Positions 6,774-14,765 are shown, numbered from the stretch's first letter. The stretch: DNA of 16,767 bases from an uncultured Clostridia bacterium (GCA_946615495.1 CAMOHY010000016.1:1-16767), one strand, 5' to 3'. A program made the numbers and translations. Notes: generated from the letters alone by a model not told the origin.

Positions 6774-7351
6774 AGGCTCAGCTTTTCGTTCAGCTTGGCG
6801 TATACTCTTTTCCCCATCCATTCCTCTCCGCATTCTTCCGCCGCCTCGCGCAGGGAAAACCAGCGCACCGCGGCGTTTTCATCTGTTTTGGGGCGAATGG
6901 CTTCGCCTTCATCGGCCTGCAAAAGATAGGTAACGTTCAAATGCAGATGGCTGGGCACATAGCGGCCCCGCTTTTCGTGGCCGTCCACGGTGAGGATTTC
7001 CAAGGAATAAATATCCTGGGTGACGGGCCGGGCGTGAATGCCTGTTTCCTCCTGCGCTTCCCGAAGGGCCACCGCCAGCAAATCCCCGTCGCCGTCGGCG
7101 TGGCCGCCCGTCCAGGCCCAGGCGCGGTACAGGTTGTGGTAGGCCATGAGCACCCTGTCCCCCGTCCCGTTCACAATCCAGCTGGAGGCGGAAAAATGGG
7201 CGGTCTCATTGGTCCTGTCCAGGCAGTCCGGCATTTTTTCCATAAAGCGCAGCATCGCGGCCCGGTCCCTTTTCTCCTGCTCGTTCCAGGGGCGGTAAGC
7301 GAGCAGGGCTGCCTTGATCGCGTCCAGCAAATTTGTTTCCTTCTTTCCCAT
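6740..7351 (-). CDS. NUDIX hydrolase
   Basis: This cytoplasmic protein of about 203 aa would hydrolyse a nucleoside-diphosphate-linked compound. The Nudix box runs from GGHADGDGDLL to REAQEETGI (residues about 82-105). The REAQEETG metal-binding core is complete, while the earlier Glu of GX5EX7REUXEEXGU is Gly, which I have seen in related GGHADGD-type proteins. Start is uncertain. ATG 7351 lies 14 nt after the peptidase stop with little upstream binding site. A TTG at 7330 is preceded by AGAAGGA at good spacing and could be the true start. The frame runs upstream to 7429, but that would overlap the peptidase gene. It is the last gene of the minus-strand operon and overlaps the ComEA-like gene by 34 bp. 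Confidence 0.9.
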   Translation of the reverse strand: MGKKETNLLDAIKAALLAYRPWNEQEKRDRAAMLRFMEKMPDCLDRTNETAHFSASSWIVNGTGDRVLMAYHNLYRAWAWTGGHADGDGDLLAVALREAQEETGIHARPVTQDIYSLEILTVDGHEKRGRYVPSHLHLNVTYLLQADEGEAIRPKTDENAAVRWFSLREAAEECGEEWMGKRVYAKLNEKLSLYGREIAGRGQ

Positions 7352-7365
7352 AAAGCGATTGCCCG

Positions 7366-9345
7366 TTACTGGGCATTTTTCATTAAGTGTTCCTCCAGGA
7401 AGCACTGCATTTCGGCAATGGTTTGCCAATACGCCTCTCCCTTCCCCCGGTCATGGCTGCCCTCGGCCAGCACGCGCAGCAGAATGGGGGCGTCCCCGGT
7501 GGTTTCCGCCTGCATGCGGGCGGCCAGCTTTTTCCCGTGATAGGGCGGCACGTTGTTATCCATTTCGCCCGTTTGAATATAGGTGGGCGGATACGCCGTC
7601 TTTTTCACGTTGTGATACGGGGAATAGCTGAGCAGGTATTCAAACATTTCCTTGCTTTCCCGCGGGTTGCCGTACTCGGTGATATACATGGGGCCGCGGT
7701 CGTCCTGGGAAAAGTGAATCATATCGGTGTGGGGCACGGAATCGATCACGGCGCCCCACAAATCCGGCCGCATCGTCACCAGGGCGGACATGAGCAGCCC
7801 GCCGTTGGAGCAGCCGCAGATGCCCACCTTTCCTTTCCGGGTCCACCCGTCGGAAATCACCTTTTCGATTACGCCGATAAAGTCCTCATAGCAGTGGCGC
7901 TTGCGCATGCCCATGCCGTCCACGTGCCAGGCGGGGCCGTATTCGTTGCCGCCCCGGTTGTTGATGTGCACGTAAATGCCGCCTTTTTCCACCCAGCGGG
8001 AAACGACGGTTTGGGTCACGGCCTCGGTATAGTTGGGCGGCATGGAAATATTATAGCCTCCGTAGGCGTAGGCCAGCACCGGCTGATCGCCGTTTTTTTC
8101 AGCGTCCCTGCGGCGCACCAAATAATAAGGGATGAGCGTGCCGTCCCCGGCGGAAGGGGCGAAGGACTGCTCCACCACAATATCCTCCCGCCTGTCCGCG
8201 CAGGCGGCGCGAACAGTTTTCCAGGTTTCCCCGTCAAAGCGCACGATCTGCGGCGCATCCACAAAGGATTCAAAGGACAAATACACATTTTCCCGGTCCC
8301 GGCCGGTCAGGTTCAGGGTGCCAAAGGCGCTGGGCAAGGGGAAGGAGCGGCCGGAAGCTACGGAAACGAGGCGGGCGCTGACGTTTTCCCGGCCCATCAC
8401 GAACAGCTTTCCCTGGACCGAAAAGCCTTCCTCCAGGATCAGGTTTTCATCTTCCGGCAGCACGGTTTCCGCCCGCCCATCATTCTTTACCGCAATCACC
8501 GCGCCGTGGGCGGCTTCGGACAGCGTGATAAAATAATGCGTATCCCCCAGGGAATCGATATAGGTCCATTCCACGTTCTCCTTGGTCAGGCAGAAGGATT
8601 CGCCGCTTTGCGCGTCGATGGCAATCCACCTGGCGTGGGAATAATCCTGGCACACCATGGCCAGCACGAACCTGCCGTCCACAGAGGGGTGCACCTGGCC
8701 GAAAATGGCGGGGCTGCCGTCCTCATATTCCTTTTCCGTTTTCCCGGAAAACGGATCGTAGGAAAAGAAAACGGAATGGCTGGTCTGCTTTTCCGCGTCC
8801 GATTCGCTGCTGGAGTAATACAAGCGGCCATTTTCTGCGGACCAGGCGAAGGAAAACACCATGCCGATATCCAGCAGCACGCTGCCCTCCTTGCGGCTGA
8901 CCACCGTCAGGTTTGGGCGGGACGCGCCGGGCACCTGGGTCATGAGCGCGAACACATCCTCCCGTTTGGGGCAGGGCACGGCCCGAAACACCAGCCGGTC
9001 CCGGAGCGCTTCCGGCGCGGTAAAAAAGCCGGTGGGCTCCAGCCCTTTATCCAGAAAGACCACCTTGTAATCGCCGTCCTCCTGCATGGAGCCGATCAGG
9101 CCGCCGCCGCAGGCGCAAAGGCCAAAGGGAAGCTCCGGCAGCTTGGACGCTTTCAGCGCCGCGATTTTTTCCTTTACCGGCAGGCAGCTAAAATACCCGT
9201 CGGTATATTCGTTCTGCCGCTTTACATAATCCAGCACGGCAGGGTCGTTTTTGTCCTTAAGCCAGGCGTAGGGGTCCGCAAGCGGCTGGCCGAACCAGTC
9301 CTCCGTCACCTTAGAACAAACACAGGAAGGATAGGTGCGCTTCAT
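7366..9345 (-). CDS. Prolyl oligopeptidase family serine peptidase (S9)
   Basis: The 659-aa protein has no signal peptide and probably acts in the cytosol, cutting short Pro-containing peptides. The N-terminus (DWFGQPLADPYAWLKD) matches the family opening V-x-D-x-[YF]-[HG]-x-x-x-x-DPY-x-W-L-[ED]. A beta-propeller spans about 70-400, and an alpha/beta hydrolase about 405-659. The catalytic triad is visible: S513 in GCSNGG, D596 in GEMDNNVPPYH and H631 in EGSHDRGKG. The nucleophile-elbow spelling GCSNGG differs from the more common GGSNGG but keeps G-x-S-x-G. NNRGGNEYGPAWH and the following helix are also typical. ATG 9345 follows AAGGAG by 8 nt. The gene is 36 nt downstream of the M48 protease and 14 nt upstream of the NUDIX gene, so a single transcript is likely. 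Confidence 0.93.
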   Translation of the reverse strand: MKRTYPSCVCSKVTEDWFGQPLADPYAWLKDKNDPAVLDYVKRQNEYTDGYFSCLPVKEKIAALKASKLPELPFGLCACGGGLIGSMQEDGDYKVVFLDKGLEPTGFFTAPEALRDRLVFRAVPCPKREDVFALMTQVPGASRPNLTVVSRKEGSVLLDIGMVFSFAWSAENGRLYYSSSESDAEKQTSHSVFFSYDPFSGKTEKEYEDGSPAIFGQVHPSVDGRFVLAMVCQDYSHARWIAIDAQSGESFCLTKENVEWTYIDSLGDTHYFITLSEAAHGAVIAVKNDGRAETVLPEDENLILEEGFSVQGKLFVMGRENVSARLVSVASGRSFPLPSAFGTLNLTGRDRENVYLSFESFVDAPQIVRFDGETWKTVRAACADRREDIVVEQSFAPSAGDGTLIPYYLVRRRDAEKNGDQPVLAYAYGGYNISMPPNYTEAVTQTVVSRWVEKGGIYVHINNRGGNEYGPAWHVDGMGMRKRHCYEDFIGVIEKVISDGWTRKGKVGICGCSNGGLLMSALVTMRPDLWGAVIDSVPHTDMIHFSQDDRGPMYITEYGNPRESKEMFEYLLSYSPYHNVKKTAYPPTYIQTGEMDNNVPPYHGKKLAARMQAETTGDAPILLRVLAEGSHDRGKGEAYWQTIAEMQCFLEEHLMKNAQ

Positions 9346-9381
9346 GCTTTTAGCTCCTTTACACGTATTTTTTCAGGCAGG

Positions 9382-10605
9382 TCAGGCTTTTTTATTCTTT
9401 TCGATGGCGTCAATGCGCTGGCTGAGGGTGGGATGGGAATATTCCAGCTTCACCAGCAGGGGGTCCGGCGCCAGGTCGGCAAAGTTTTCCTTGGCCAGCT
9501 TTTTGAGCCCGGAAATGAGGGCCCCGGCGTAGCCCTCCTCCACGGCCTGGGCGTCGGCCCGGTATTCCGCCCGGCGGGAAACGGCGTTGGCCAGCAGGCC
9601 GAAAAGCGGGGCGACCAGCGCGAATTCCACGCTCATGATGAGAATGATGGCAAAGCCGTAGTTGACGCCTTCAAAGCCAAAGTCGGAAAAAATTGCCTCG
9701 GAGCGAAGCGTGAGCCAGGCCAGCACGCCCAGCACAAGCATTTGCAGGAAGGTGAGCAGTTGATTTTTCAGCGTATCCTTGTGCAGGCCATGGCCCATTT
9801 CATGGGCGAACACGGCGCAGATTTCATCCGGCGTCATGGCATTCACCAAGGTGTCGTAGAGCACGATGGTTTTCATCTTGCCAAAGCCGGTAAAGTAGGC
9901 GTTGGATTTGGTGGAGCGGCGGGAAGCGTCCATGATCTGGATGGCGCGCACCCGGTAGCCGTGCTTTTCCAGCAGGCCCGTCAGCTTATCCTTCAGTTCC
10001 CCTTCCTCCAGGGGCGTGAACTTGTTAAAAATGCGGCTGAACACGGGATAAAGGAAGGAAATGCCCAGCATCAGCAGCGTCATCGCCCCGGCGAATACCA
10101 AAATGAGCCAATCGCCCAGGCCCTTGTGAATCCACATGAGCAGCGCGCCAATGCCCATGATGAGGATGAAGCTGATGAGGAAGTTTTTCAATTGGTCCAT
10201 CCAAAAGGTCTTTTTGCTGGACCGGTTAAAGCCGTACTTTTCCTCGATCACCATGGTGTCGTAATAGGAAAACGGCAGGGAGAAAACGAAGGTCAGGCTG
10301 GAAAGCAGCAGCACGGCGAACATTTGCATGAACGGCGTTTGAGAAAACAGCCCGGCAAAGGCCGCGTAGGCGTTCAACAGAATGAGCGCCAGGCCCGCCA
10401 GAGAGTCCACCGTGCCCTCCAAAATGCTCAGGCGGCTTTTTTCCGCATTGTATGCCCGCCATTTTTTGTAGGTCTCCCGGTCGTACACGTCAGCCACGTT
10501 GAGGGGAATGGGATTCTTGGCGGAGCGCCACTGCATGATTTTCAGCAGCAGCCCCCAGAAGTACACCAATAAAAGAATGATAACTGCAATGGTCTTAAAG
10601 CTCAT
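9382..10605 (-). CDS. M48-family membrane zinc metalloprotease (Ste24/CAAX protease 1-like)
   Basis: ATG 10605 is chosen because AAAGGAG lies 9 nt upstream; the in-frame extension to 10650 has none. The 407-aa protein has about six to seven hydrophobic segments and the zinc site HEMGH (H268, E269, H272), with the third ligand E347 in RRAEYRADAQAV. The HExxH sequence FAHEMGHGLHKD, the SNAYFTGFGKMKTIVLYDTL strand region and the EYxAD motif match the Ste24p/CAAX prenyl protease 1 family. Bacterial members occur without prenylated substrates and are thought to act in membrane-protein quality control, so CAAX processing should not be assumed. It heads the minus-strand operon with the prolyl oligopeptidase and NUDIX genes. 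Confidence 0.93.
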   Translation of the reverse strand: MSFKTIAVIILLLVYFWGLLLKIMQWRSAKNPIPLNVADVYDRETYKKWRAYNAEKSRLSILEGTVDSLAGLALILLNAYAAFAGLFSQTPFMQMFAVLLLSSLTFVFSLPFSYYDTMVIEEKYGFNRSSKKTFWMDQLKNFLISFILIMGIGALLMWIHKGLGDWLILVFAGAMTLLMLGISFLYPVFSRIFNKFTPLEEGELKDKLTGLLEKHGYRVRAIQIMDASRRSTKSNAYFTGFGKMKTIVLYDTLVNAMTPDEICAVFAHEMGHGLHKDTLKNQLLTFLQMLVLGVLAWLTLRSEAIFSDFGFEGVNYGFAIILIMSVEFALVAPLFGLLANAVSRRAEYRADAQAVEEGYAGALISGLKKLAKENFADLAPDPLLVKLEYSHPTLSQRIDAIEKNKKA

Positions 10606-10675
10606 CAAGCTTATCTCCTTTCCAGCCGGATGCGTATTTTCCTGTTTCATTCGTCAAAAACCTTCCATTTCCTGC

Positions 10676-10704
10676 ATGATAACCCAGCCAGCAGCCGGCG
10701 GAAA
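10676..10704 (-). promoter_or_regulatory. Candidate promoter of the M48-POP-NUDIX operon (weak)
   Basis: Read on the minus strand: TTTCCG (10704-10699), a 17-bp spacer, then TATCAT (10681-10676), with an A/T-rich stretch further upstream (10705-10738). The -10 is good and the -35 poor. A TTGACG at 10657-10652 lacks a convincing -10. This is the best candidate in the gap, not a firm call. Confidence 0.3.
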
Positions 10705-10738
10705 AGAAAAAATATTTTCAAAAAACGGAACAAAACAG

Positions 10739-10767
10739 TTGCTTCCCCCGTCTAATAAGTGTACAAT
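10739..10767 (+). promoter_or_regulatory. Sigma-A promoter for the 309-aa exported protein
   Basis: TTGCTT (10739-10744), a 17-bp spacer and TACAAT (10762-10767), preceded by an A-rich stretch (10705-10737) that could act as an UP element. The start near 10774 leaves a leader of about 33 nt containing the GGGAGGA ribosome binding site. Confidence 0.7.
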
Positions 10768-10806
10768 GTTTCCAGGTTTGGAATTAACGAGGGAGGATCT
10801 GCGTTT

Positions 10807-11736
10807 ATGAAAAAGCTTTTGCGTGTTCTGGCCATCGCGGCCATGCTGGCGGCGCTCATGCTGCCCCTGGGCACGGCGTTGGCGGAAAAGGCCATGGTCA
10901 TTTCCTTTAACGGCCCGGCCAATTTGTCTCCTGGGCAGGCGGCCGCCGTGCTCACCACCAAGATAAACGCCGTGCAGGACGGCACCGTGGTGTTTTCCCT
11001 GACGGATACGGTGAAGCGCACCGTGGTGTACACCGAAAGCCGCACCGGCATTCAGGCGGGCCAGGAAATTGCCTGGAAGGTGCCGTACTACGATGAAGGC
11101 ATGTCCTCCAGCAAGCCAGTCAAGGCCATGCGGGCCTCCTTCGTGCTGGACGGCAAAACCTATTCCTACATGATCTACTATAACTTCTCCGTGGAAAACG
11201 GCGGCACCCTGACCGTGGAAAAGGGCACCTGGTATTCCAACAATACGGCGTGCAGCTTTGGCCCCGCTTTCCGGGATGTGCGGCCCAGCCTGACGGACAA
11301 ATGGTACACCTTTACCCCGGTGGACCTGAGCAAGCAGGGCCGGCAGACCTTTGAATACGTAGCCAGCAACAAGTACGTGATCGGCGAAGTGTTCGTGGAC
11401 GTGGCCGGGGACGAAGTGACCGTGAATTACCACAATTTTTACGATGCGCAGGACGGCCAGACCAAAACCCTGACCGAATACGTCACCTTCTACCGGGACC
11501 TTGCCAGCGTGAAAAACGTGAACCCCGAAACCACGGACCAACTGGGCTTCCGCTTTGGCCAGACCCTCAGCATCGCCAACGACCTGGAAGGGGACACCAA
11601 CGTGCTGCTGTATATCCGCAATGAAGTGACCTATTGCGACTACGTGAACTATTCCCACAAGCTCACCCGCTTCTGGCCCAACCTGCCCGAACGCAAGGCC
11701 CTGCGGGAGCAGATGCTTGCCATCATGGACAAATAA
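10807..11736 (+). CDS. Exported 309-aa protein of unknown function, two beta-rich domains
   Basis: ATG 10807 follows GGGAGGAT and gives a signal peptide ending TALA|EKA (residues 26|27). I do not recognise the mature protein. Residues about 28-140 look like an Ig-like beta domain (alternating strands, GQEIAWKVPYYDEGM, ASFVLDGKTYSYMIYY). Residues about 145-309 contain WYSNNTACSFGPAFRDVRPSLTDKWYTFTPVDL, EVFVDVAGDEVTVNYHNFYD and a C-terminal helix with several Tyr and Trp. The first domain is reminiscent in layout of the N-terminal domain of the CE4 deacetylase at 5345, as both carry R-x-V/W...GQxIxxKxP. There is no lipobox, membrane tail or catalytic motif. A wall- or glycan-associated role is inferred only from export and context. 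A terminator follows within 100 nt. Confidence 0.88.
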   Translation: MKKLLRVLAIAAMLAALMLPLGTALAEKAMVISFNGPANLSPGQAAAVLTTKINAVQDGTVVFSLTDTVKRTVVYTESRTGIQAGQEIAWKVPYYDEGMSSSKPVKAMRASFVLDGKTYSYMIYYNFSVENGGTLTVEKGTWYSNNTACSFGPAFRDVRPSLTDKWYTFTPVDLSKQGRQTFEYVASNKYVIGEVFVDVAGDEVTVNYHNFYDAQDGQTKTLTEYVTFYRDLASVKNVNPETTDQLGFRFGQTLSIANDLEGDTNVLLYIRNEVTYCDYVNYSHKLTRFWPNLPERKALREQMLAIMDK

Positions 11737-11752
11737 GGTCATCGCCGGAAAG

Positions 11753-11830
11753 AAGGGGCGTTTGCCCCCCTCATACTGCCGGCAAACCTCCGGGAAAGTA
11801 TGAAGGGGCCGCAGCAGCCCCTTCTTTTTT
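11753..11830 (+). promoter_or_regulatory. Attenuator-like overlapping hairpins before the pseudouridine synthase gene
   Basis: Four segments can pair in alternative ways: GGGGC (11755-11759) with GCCCC (11764-11768); GCCCCCCTCATACT (11764-11777) with AGTATGAAGGGGC (11797-11809); and GAAGGGGC (11802-11809) with GCCCCTTC (11817-11824), the last being a terminator. GTTTGCC/GGCAAAC (11760-11766/11781-11787) is a further option. The long middle pairing and the terminator exclude each other. No known riboswitch or leader peptide is recognised. Confidence 0.4.
11802..11830 (+). terminator. Intrinsic terminator between the exported protein and RluA-family genes
   Basis: GAAGGGGC (11802-11809), a 7-nt loop and GCCCCTTC (11817-11824), followed directly by TTTTTT (11825-11830). 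It lies 65 nt after the upstream stop and only 17 nt before the next start, so it either ends the upstream gene or controls read-through into the downstream one. Confidence 0.9.
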
Positions 11831-11847
11831 ATGAAAGGAACCGTTCT

Positions 11848-12747
11848 ATGCCGCACGTCGTTCACATCGTCACCGTCCAGGAGGCGGGGCGCACGGTCAA
11901 GTCCATCGCGCTCAAGGAAATGCGCCTGTCCCGCGGCATGTACAGCAGGCTCAAATTTTCCGGCGGTATTCTGCTGGACGGGCAGCCATCTCACGCGGAT
12001 GTGCGGGTGCGGGCCGGGCAGGCCTTGACCGCGGAATGGGAGGACCGGGCGGCGCTTCCCCAGGAGGAGCACTTTATCCCGCTTTTCGTTCCCTATCAGG
12101 ACGAATTTTACTGCGTAGTGGAAAAACCCGCGCCGCTGCCCACCTTAAGCTCCGCCCGCCAGCAGGGGCCCACCCTGGAAAACGTGCTGTACCGCCATTG
12201 GGGCTGCCCCCAGGATTATGTGTTCCGCCCGGTGAACCGGCTGGATAAGGGCACCAGCGGCCTGATGGCTGTGGCGCTCAACGCTCACGCCCAGCAGCTT
12301 TTGCAGCGGCAGCTGCATACAGACGCCTTCCTTCGGGAGTACCGGGCCATTTGCCATGGAGCGCCGCCGGAAAAAGAGGGAGAAATCGATTTGCCCATCG
12401 GCAAGGCGGAAGAAGGCATCCGCCGGGAGGTGAGGCCGGACGGGGCGCGGGCCGTGACCCATTATTGGGTGGAAGAAGAAAAAAACGGCCTATCCTTGGT
12501 GCGCCTGCGGCTGAAAACGGGGCGCACCCATCAGATTCGGGTCCACCTTTCGGCGCTGGGCTGCCCCATCGTGGGAGATTACGTGTACGGCCAGGCCCAT
12601 CCGGCGCTGCCGGGCCGGTTTGCCCTCCATGCCTGCGCCCTGCGCTTTGTTCACCCGCTGACCGGGGAAGAAGTATCGGTCTGTTCTCCCCTGCCGCCGG
12701 CGCTTTCGCAGTTGCTTTCCGCGCCGGAAAATGTAAACGATCCGTAA
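11848..12747 (+). CDS. RluA-family pseudouridine synthase
   Basis: ATG 11848 follows AAAGGA by about 8 nt; the frame upstream to 11800 runs through the terminator hairpin and is rejected. The 299-aa protein has an S4-like N-terminal part (about 10-65; LSRGMYSRLKFSGGILLDGQ) and a catalytic domain (about 75-290). The signature RPVNRLDKGTSGLM carries catalytic D133; many family members have His where this has N131, a variant I associate with clostridial RluA paralogues. The RTHQIRVHLSALGCPIVGDYVYG segment is also typical. The enzyme converts specific uridines of 23S rRNA, or sometimes tRNA, to pseudouridine; the exact site cannot be read from sequence. No separate promoter is visible in the 17 nt after the terminator, so expression probably depends on read-through. 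Confidence 0.93.
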   Translation: MPHVVHIVTVQEAGRTVKSIALKEMRLSRGMYSRLKFSGGILLDGQPSHADVRVRAGQALTAEWEDRAALPQEEHFIPLFVPYQDEFYCVVEKPAPLPTLSSARQQGPTLENVLYRHWGCPQDYVFRPVNRLDKGTSGLMAVALNAHAQQLLQRQLHTDAFLREYRAICHGAPPEKEGEIDLPIGKAEEGIRREVRPDGARAVTHYWVEEEKNGLSLVRLRLKTGRTHQIRVHLSALGCPIVGDYVYGQAHPALPGRFALHACALRFVHPLTGEEVSVCSPLPPALSQLLSAPENVNDP

Positions 12748-12785
12748 AATCACGCTTGTATTTTCCGCTTCGCCTTTATTTGGGT

Positions 12786-12814
12786 TTGACATCTTTCGCC
12801 GGGAAAGATATAAT
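12786..12814 (+). promoter_or_regulatory. Perfect consensus sigma-A promoter for the CapA/NAGPA/Lgt-like operon
   Basis: TTGACA (12786-12791), a 17-bp spacer and TATAAT (12809-12814) match the consensus at 12 of 12 positions. The start near 12821 gives a leader of about 67 nt containing a small hairpin (12823-12840) and an AAGGAGG ribosome binding site. Confidence 0.9.
12791..12809 (+). promoter_or_regulatory. Palindrome in the promoter spacer, candidate operator
   Basis: ATCTTTC (12791-12797) and GAAAGAT (12803-12809) form a perfect 7-bp inverted repeat around GCCGG. It fills the -35/-10 spacer and shares one base with each box, a typical place for a repressor dimer. No regulator gene is in the window. 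Confidence 0.5.
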
Positions 12815-12887
12815 GAAAGGAAGGAAGCAAATTGCCTTCCGTTCCGGCGGGGCCTTGGGCCGCGCTGTATCCTGAAGGAGGACAAGT

Positions 12888-14765
12888 GTGAAAAAAGCGC
12901 TCATCGTGGGGATATTAATCCTCCTGTGCCTGCTGCCGCTGGCCCCCGCCCAGGCGGAAATGCGGGGCTATGAAAAGGGCCTGGGCTATGAATATGTGCT
13001 GCTGGGCAGCTATCCTTACGAAAAGGACGGCACTGCCCAGCCCGTTTTATGGCGCGTGCTGGATATTAAAGAGGGCCGCGCCCTGCTGCTGACGGAATAT
13101 GTGCTGGACGCCAAGCAGGTCATTTTTGAATCGGACCCCAAGGTGATCGAAAACCATTCCTTCCGCCGCATTTCCAGCTATGCGGAAAGCGATTTGTACG
13201 CCTGGCTGAATTCCGAAGGGCTGGATACGCTGCTGGGGCAGGATTCCATCCGCGCCGCTCTGGTGGAGGAGCCGGGCCTGGGGCTGCTGTATCCCCTGAC
13301 CCAGGAGGATTATTTGAACGAAGCGGATTACGGCTTCAGCAAAGGCCAGTGGGGAGAAGAATTGAACGCTTACCCCATGCGGCAGGCCGTGTGCACCCCC
13401 TACGCCAAGGCCCAGGGCCTGTATGTGGAGGGCGGAAACGGCAAAAGCCCCTACTGGTGCGTAGCCATCAAGGATCCCTCCGGCTATAAATTTGGCCTGG
13501 TGGGCCACAACGGCCATATCAGCTGGGGCGCTTACACCAACACCAAGGTGGCCGGGCTGCGGCTGGCCGTGCGGCTGGATTTGAGCTGTTTGGCCCTCTC
13601 CGGCGGCACGGGCGCCAAGAACGATCCCTATACCCTGACCTATACCGGCGCCGTTCCTGCCGGAGGCGCGCCGGAGCCGGAGGCCGGAGGGCAGCCTCAA
13701 GGCGCTTTGGAAACGGAAGCGGTCCAAACAGCGAAAACGGAAGCCGTCCCCTCCCCCGCACCGGAAAAAACGGGCGTCACCCTGTCCTTTATCGGGGATT
13801 GCTCCATTGGCGATTCCGTCCAGTATAAAACGGTGGAAAACTCCTACCACCGGATCATCGATGAAAAGGGCTATGGTTGGCCCTTCTCCCTGGTTAAACC
13901 GTATTTGGAGCAGGACGACCTGACTGTGGCGAACCTGGAGGTGGTGCTCACCACCAAAACCCGGCCCCGCTACCCGGACCATAAATACAACCTGATCGCC
14001 GACCCGGACCACGTGCAGGCCCTTATCGAGGGCAGCGTGGAAATGGTGAACACCGTCAACAACCACTGCATGGATTTCCAGGATACCGGCTACAGCGATA
14101 TGCTCGCCACCCTGGACAGTGCGGGCGTGCTCCGCTTTGGCACGGTGTACCCCAATAATCCCGACGGGCACGACGATTTGGGCGTGGTGGACGTAGGCGA
14201 TATCCGCTTTGGCTTTGTTGGCTTTACTTATCCTCAGGACAGCGACCAGAAGCGCATTGCCAACCGCATTAAAAAGCTGCGGGAGGAGGAGCACTGCGAC
14301 GTGGTGGTCGTCAGCCTGCACTGGGGCCGGGAAACCTACATGACCCCGGAGCCCTCCCAAATCGCCTATGCCAAGCAAATCATTTCCGCAGGAGCGGACA
14401 TGATCTGGGGCCATCATCCTCATGTGCTCCAGCCCATTCAGTTTTATCAGGGAAAGCCCATTCTGTATTCCACCGGCAATTTCACCTTCGGCACCATGAG
14501 CAAGGTGGACCCCTCCACCGGCATTTTCCAGGTGACGTATGAACGGGTGAATGGGCAGGTGCAGCTAAAGCGCCTGCAGGTCATCGCCTGCGAAACCCAG
14601 GGCAGCCCGGATTACCGGCCCATGCCCCTGGAGGACCCGGCTGCCCAGCAGGCGGTGTTTGCCAAATTGGTGATGAAAAAGCAATACAACAACGTGGAGG
14701 ATCCCCCGGCTTCCTTCCTGGAAAGCGGGATCATCCGGTTTGAAAACGGGCAGATGCTGCCCTGA
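12888..14765 (+). CDS. Secreted DUF6273-CapA fusion protein (putative metallophosphoesterase)
   Basis: GTG 12888 follows GGAGG (12877-12881) by 6 nt and is needed for the signal peptide (AQA|EMR, residues 23|24); the first in-frame ATG lies after the cleavage site. Residues about 30-255 resemble DUF6273, with LGSYPYEKDG, PVLWRVLD, LLLTEYVLD and SDLYAWLN followed by GLRLAVRLDL. A linker rich in Pro, Ala, Glu and Gln spans about 256-296. Residues about 299-560 are CapA/PgsA-like, of the calcineurin-type metallophosphatase fold, with likely metal ligands in FIGDCSIGD (D304), ANLE (N349), NTVNNH (N392, H393), SLHWG (H478) and GHHPH (H509, H510, H512). CapA proteins take part in poly-gamma-glutamate capsule export, but no capB/capC genes are here, so an extracellular phosphodiester or phosphate-ester role is equally possible. 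It is the first of three genes with 21-22 nt gaps. Confidence 0.9.
   Translation: MKKALIVGILILLCLLPLAPAQAEMRGYEKGLGYEYVLLGSYPYEKDGTAQPVLWRVLDIKEGRALLLTEYVLDAKQVIFESDPKVIENHSFRRISSYAESDLYAWLNSEGLDTLLGQDSIRAALVEEPGLGLLYPLTQEDYLNEADYGFSKGQWGEELNAYPMRQAVCTPYAKAQGLYVEGGNGKSPYWCVAIKDPSGYKFGLVGHNGHISWGAYTNTKVAGLRLAVRLDLSCLALSGGTGAKNDPYTLTYTGAVPAGGAPEPEAGGQPQGALETEAVQTAKTEAVPSPAPEKTGVTLSFIGDCSIGDSVQYKTVENSYHRIIDEKGYGWPFSLVKPYLEQDDLTVANLEVVLTTKTRPRYPDHKYNLIADPDHVQALIEGSVEMVNTVNNHCMDFQDTGYSDMLATLDSAGVLRFGTVYPNNPDGHDDLGVVDVGDIRFGFVGFTYPQDSDQKRIANRIKKLREEEHCDVVVVSLHWGRETYMTPEPSQIAYAKQIISAGADMIWGHHPHVLQPIQFYQGKPILYSTGNFTFGTMSKVDPSTGIFQVTYERVNGQVQLKRLQVIACETQGSPDYRPMPLEDPAAQQAVFAKLVMKKQYNNVEDPPASFLESGIIRFENGQMLP

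Noticed and set aside
7352..7429. N-terminal extension of the NUDIX protein to 7429
   Set aside because: It overlaps the catalytic C-terminal end of the peptidase gene, adds a segment not typical of the family and has no ribosome binding site.
7387..10572. A 1061-codon open plus-strand frame antisense to the M48 and prolyl oligopeptidase genes
   Set aside because: It is a by-product of strong third-position GC bias. Its translation is low-complexity (Gly, His, Ala, Gln-rich), has no ribosome binding site and crosses two well-supported genes.
11800..11847. Upstream in-frame start for the pseudouridine synthase at 11800
   Set aside because: It would place coding sequence across the terminator hairpin and T-run with no binding site, and the family N-terminus begins after 11848.
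12726..12766. Inverted repeat GGAAAAT...ATTTTCC after the pseudouridine synthase gene, considered as a terminator
   Set aside because: The stem is 7 bp and A/T-rich with a loop of 27 nt and no T-run, so it is unlikely to terminate.
10654..14423. Minus-strand frames of about 460-470 codons at 10654-12072 and 13047-14423
   Set aside because: They are antisense to genes with good motifs and run across the promoter or terminator regions. Their translations resemble no protein family.
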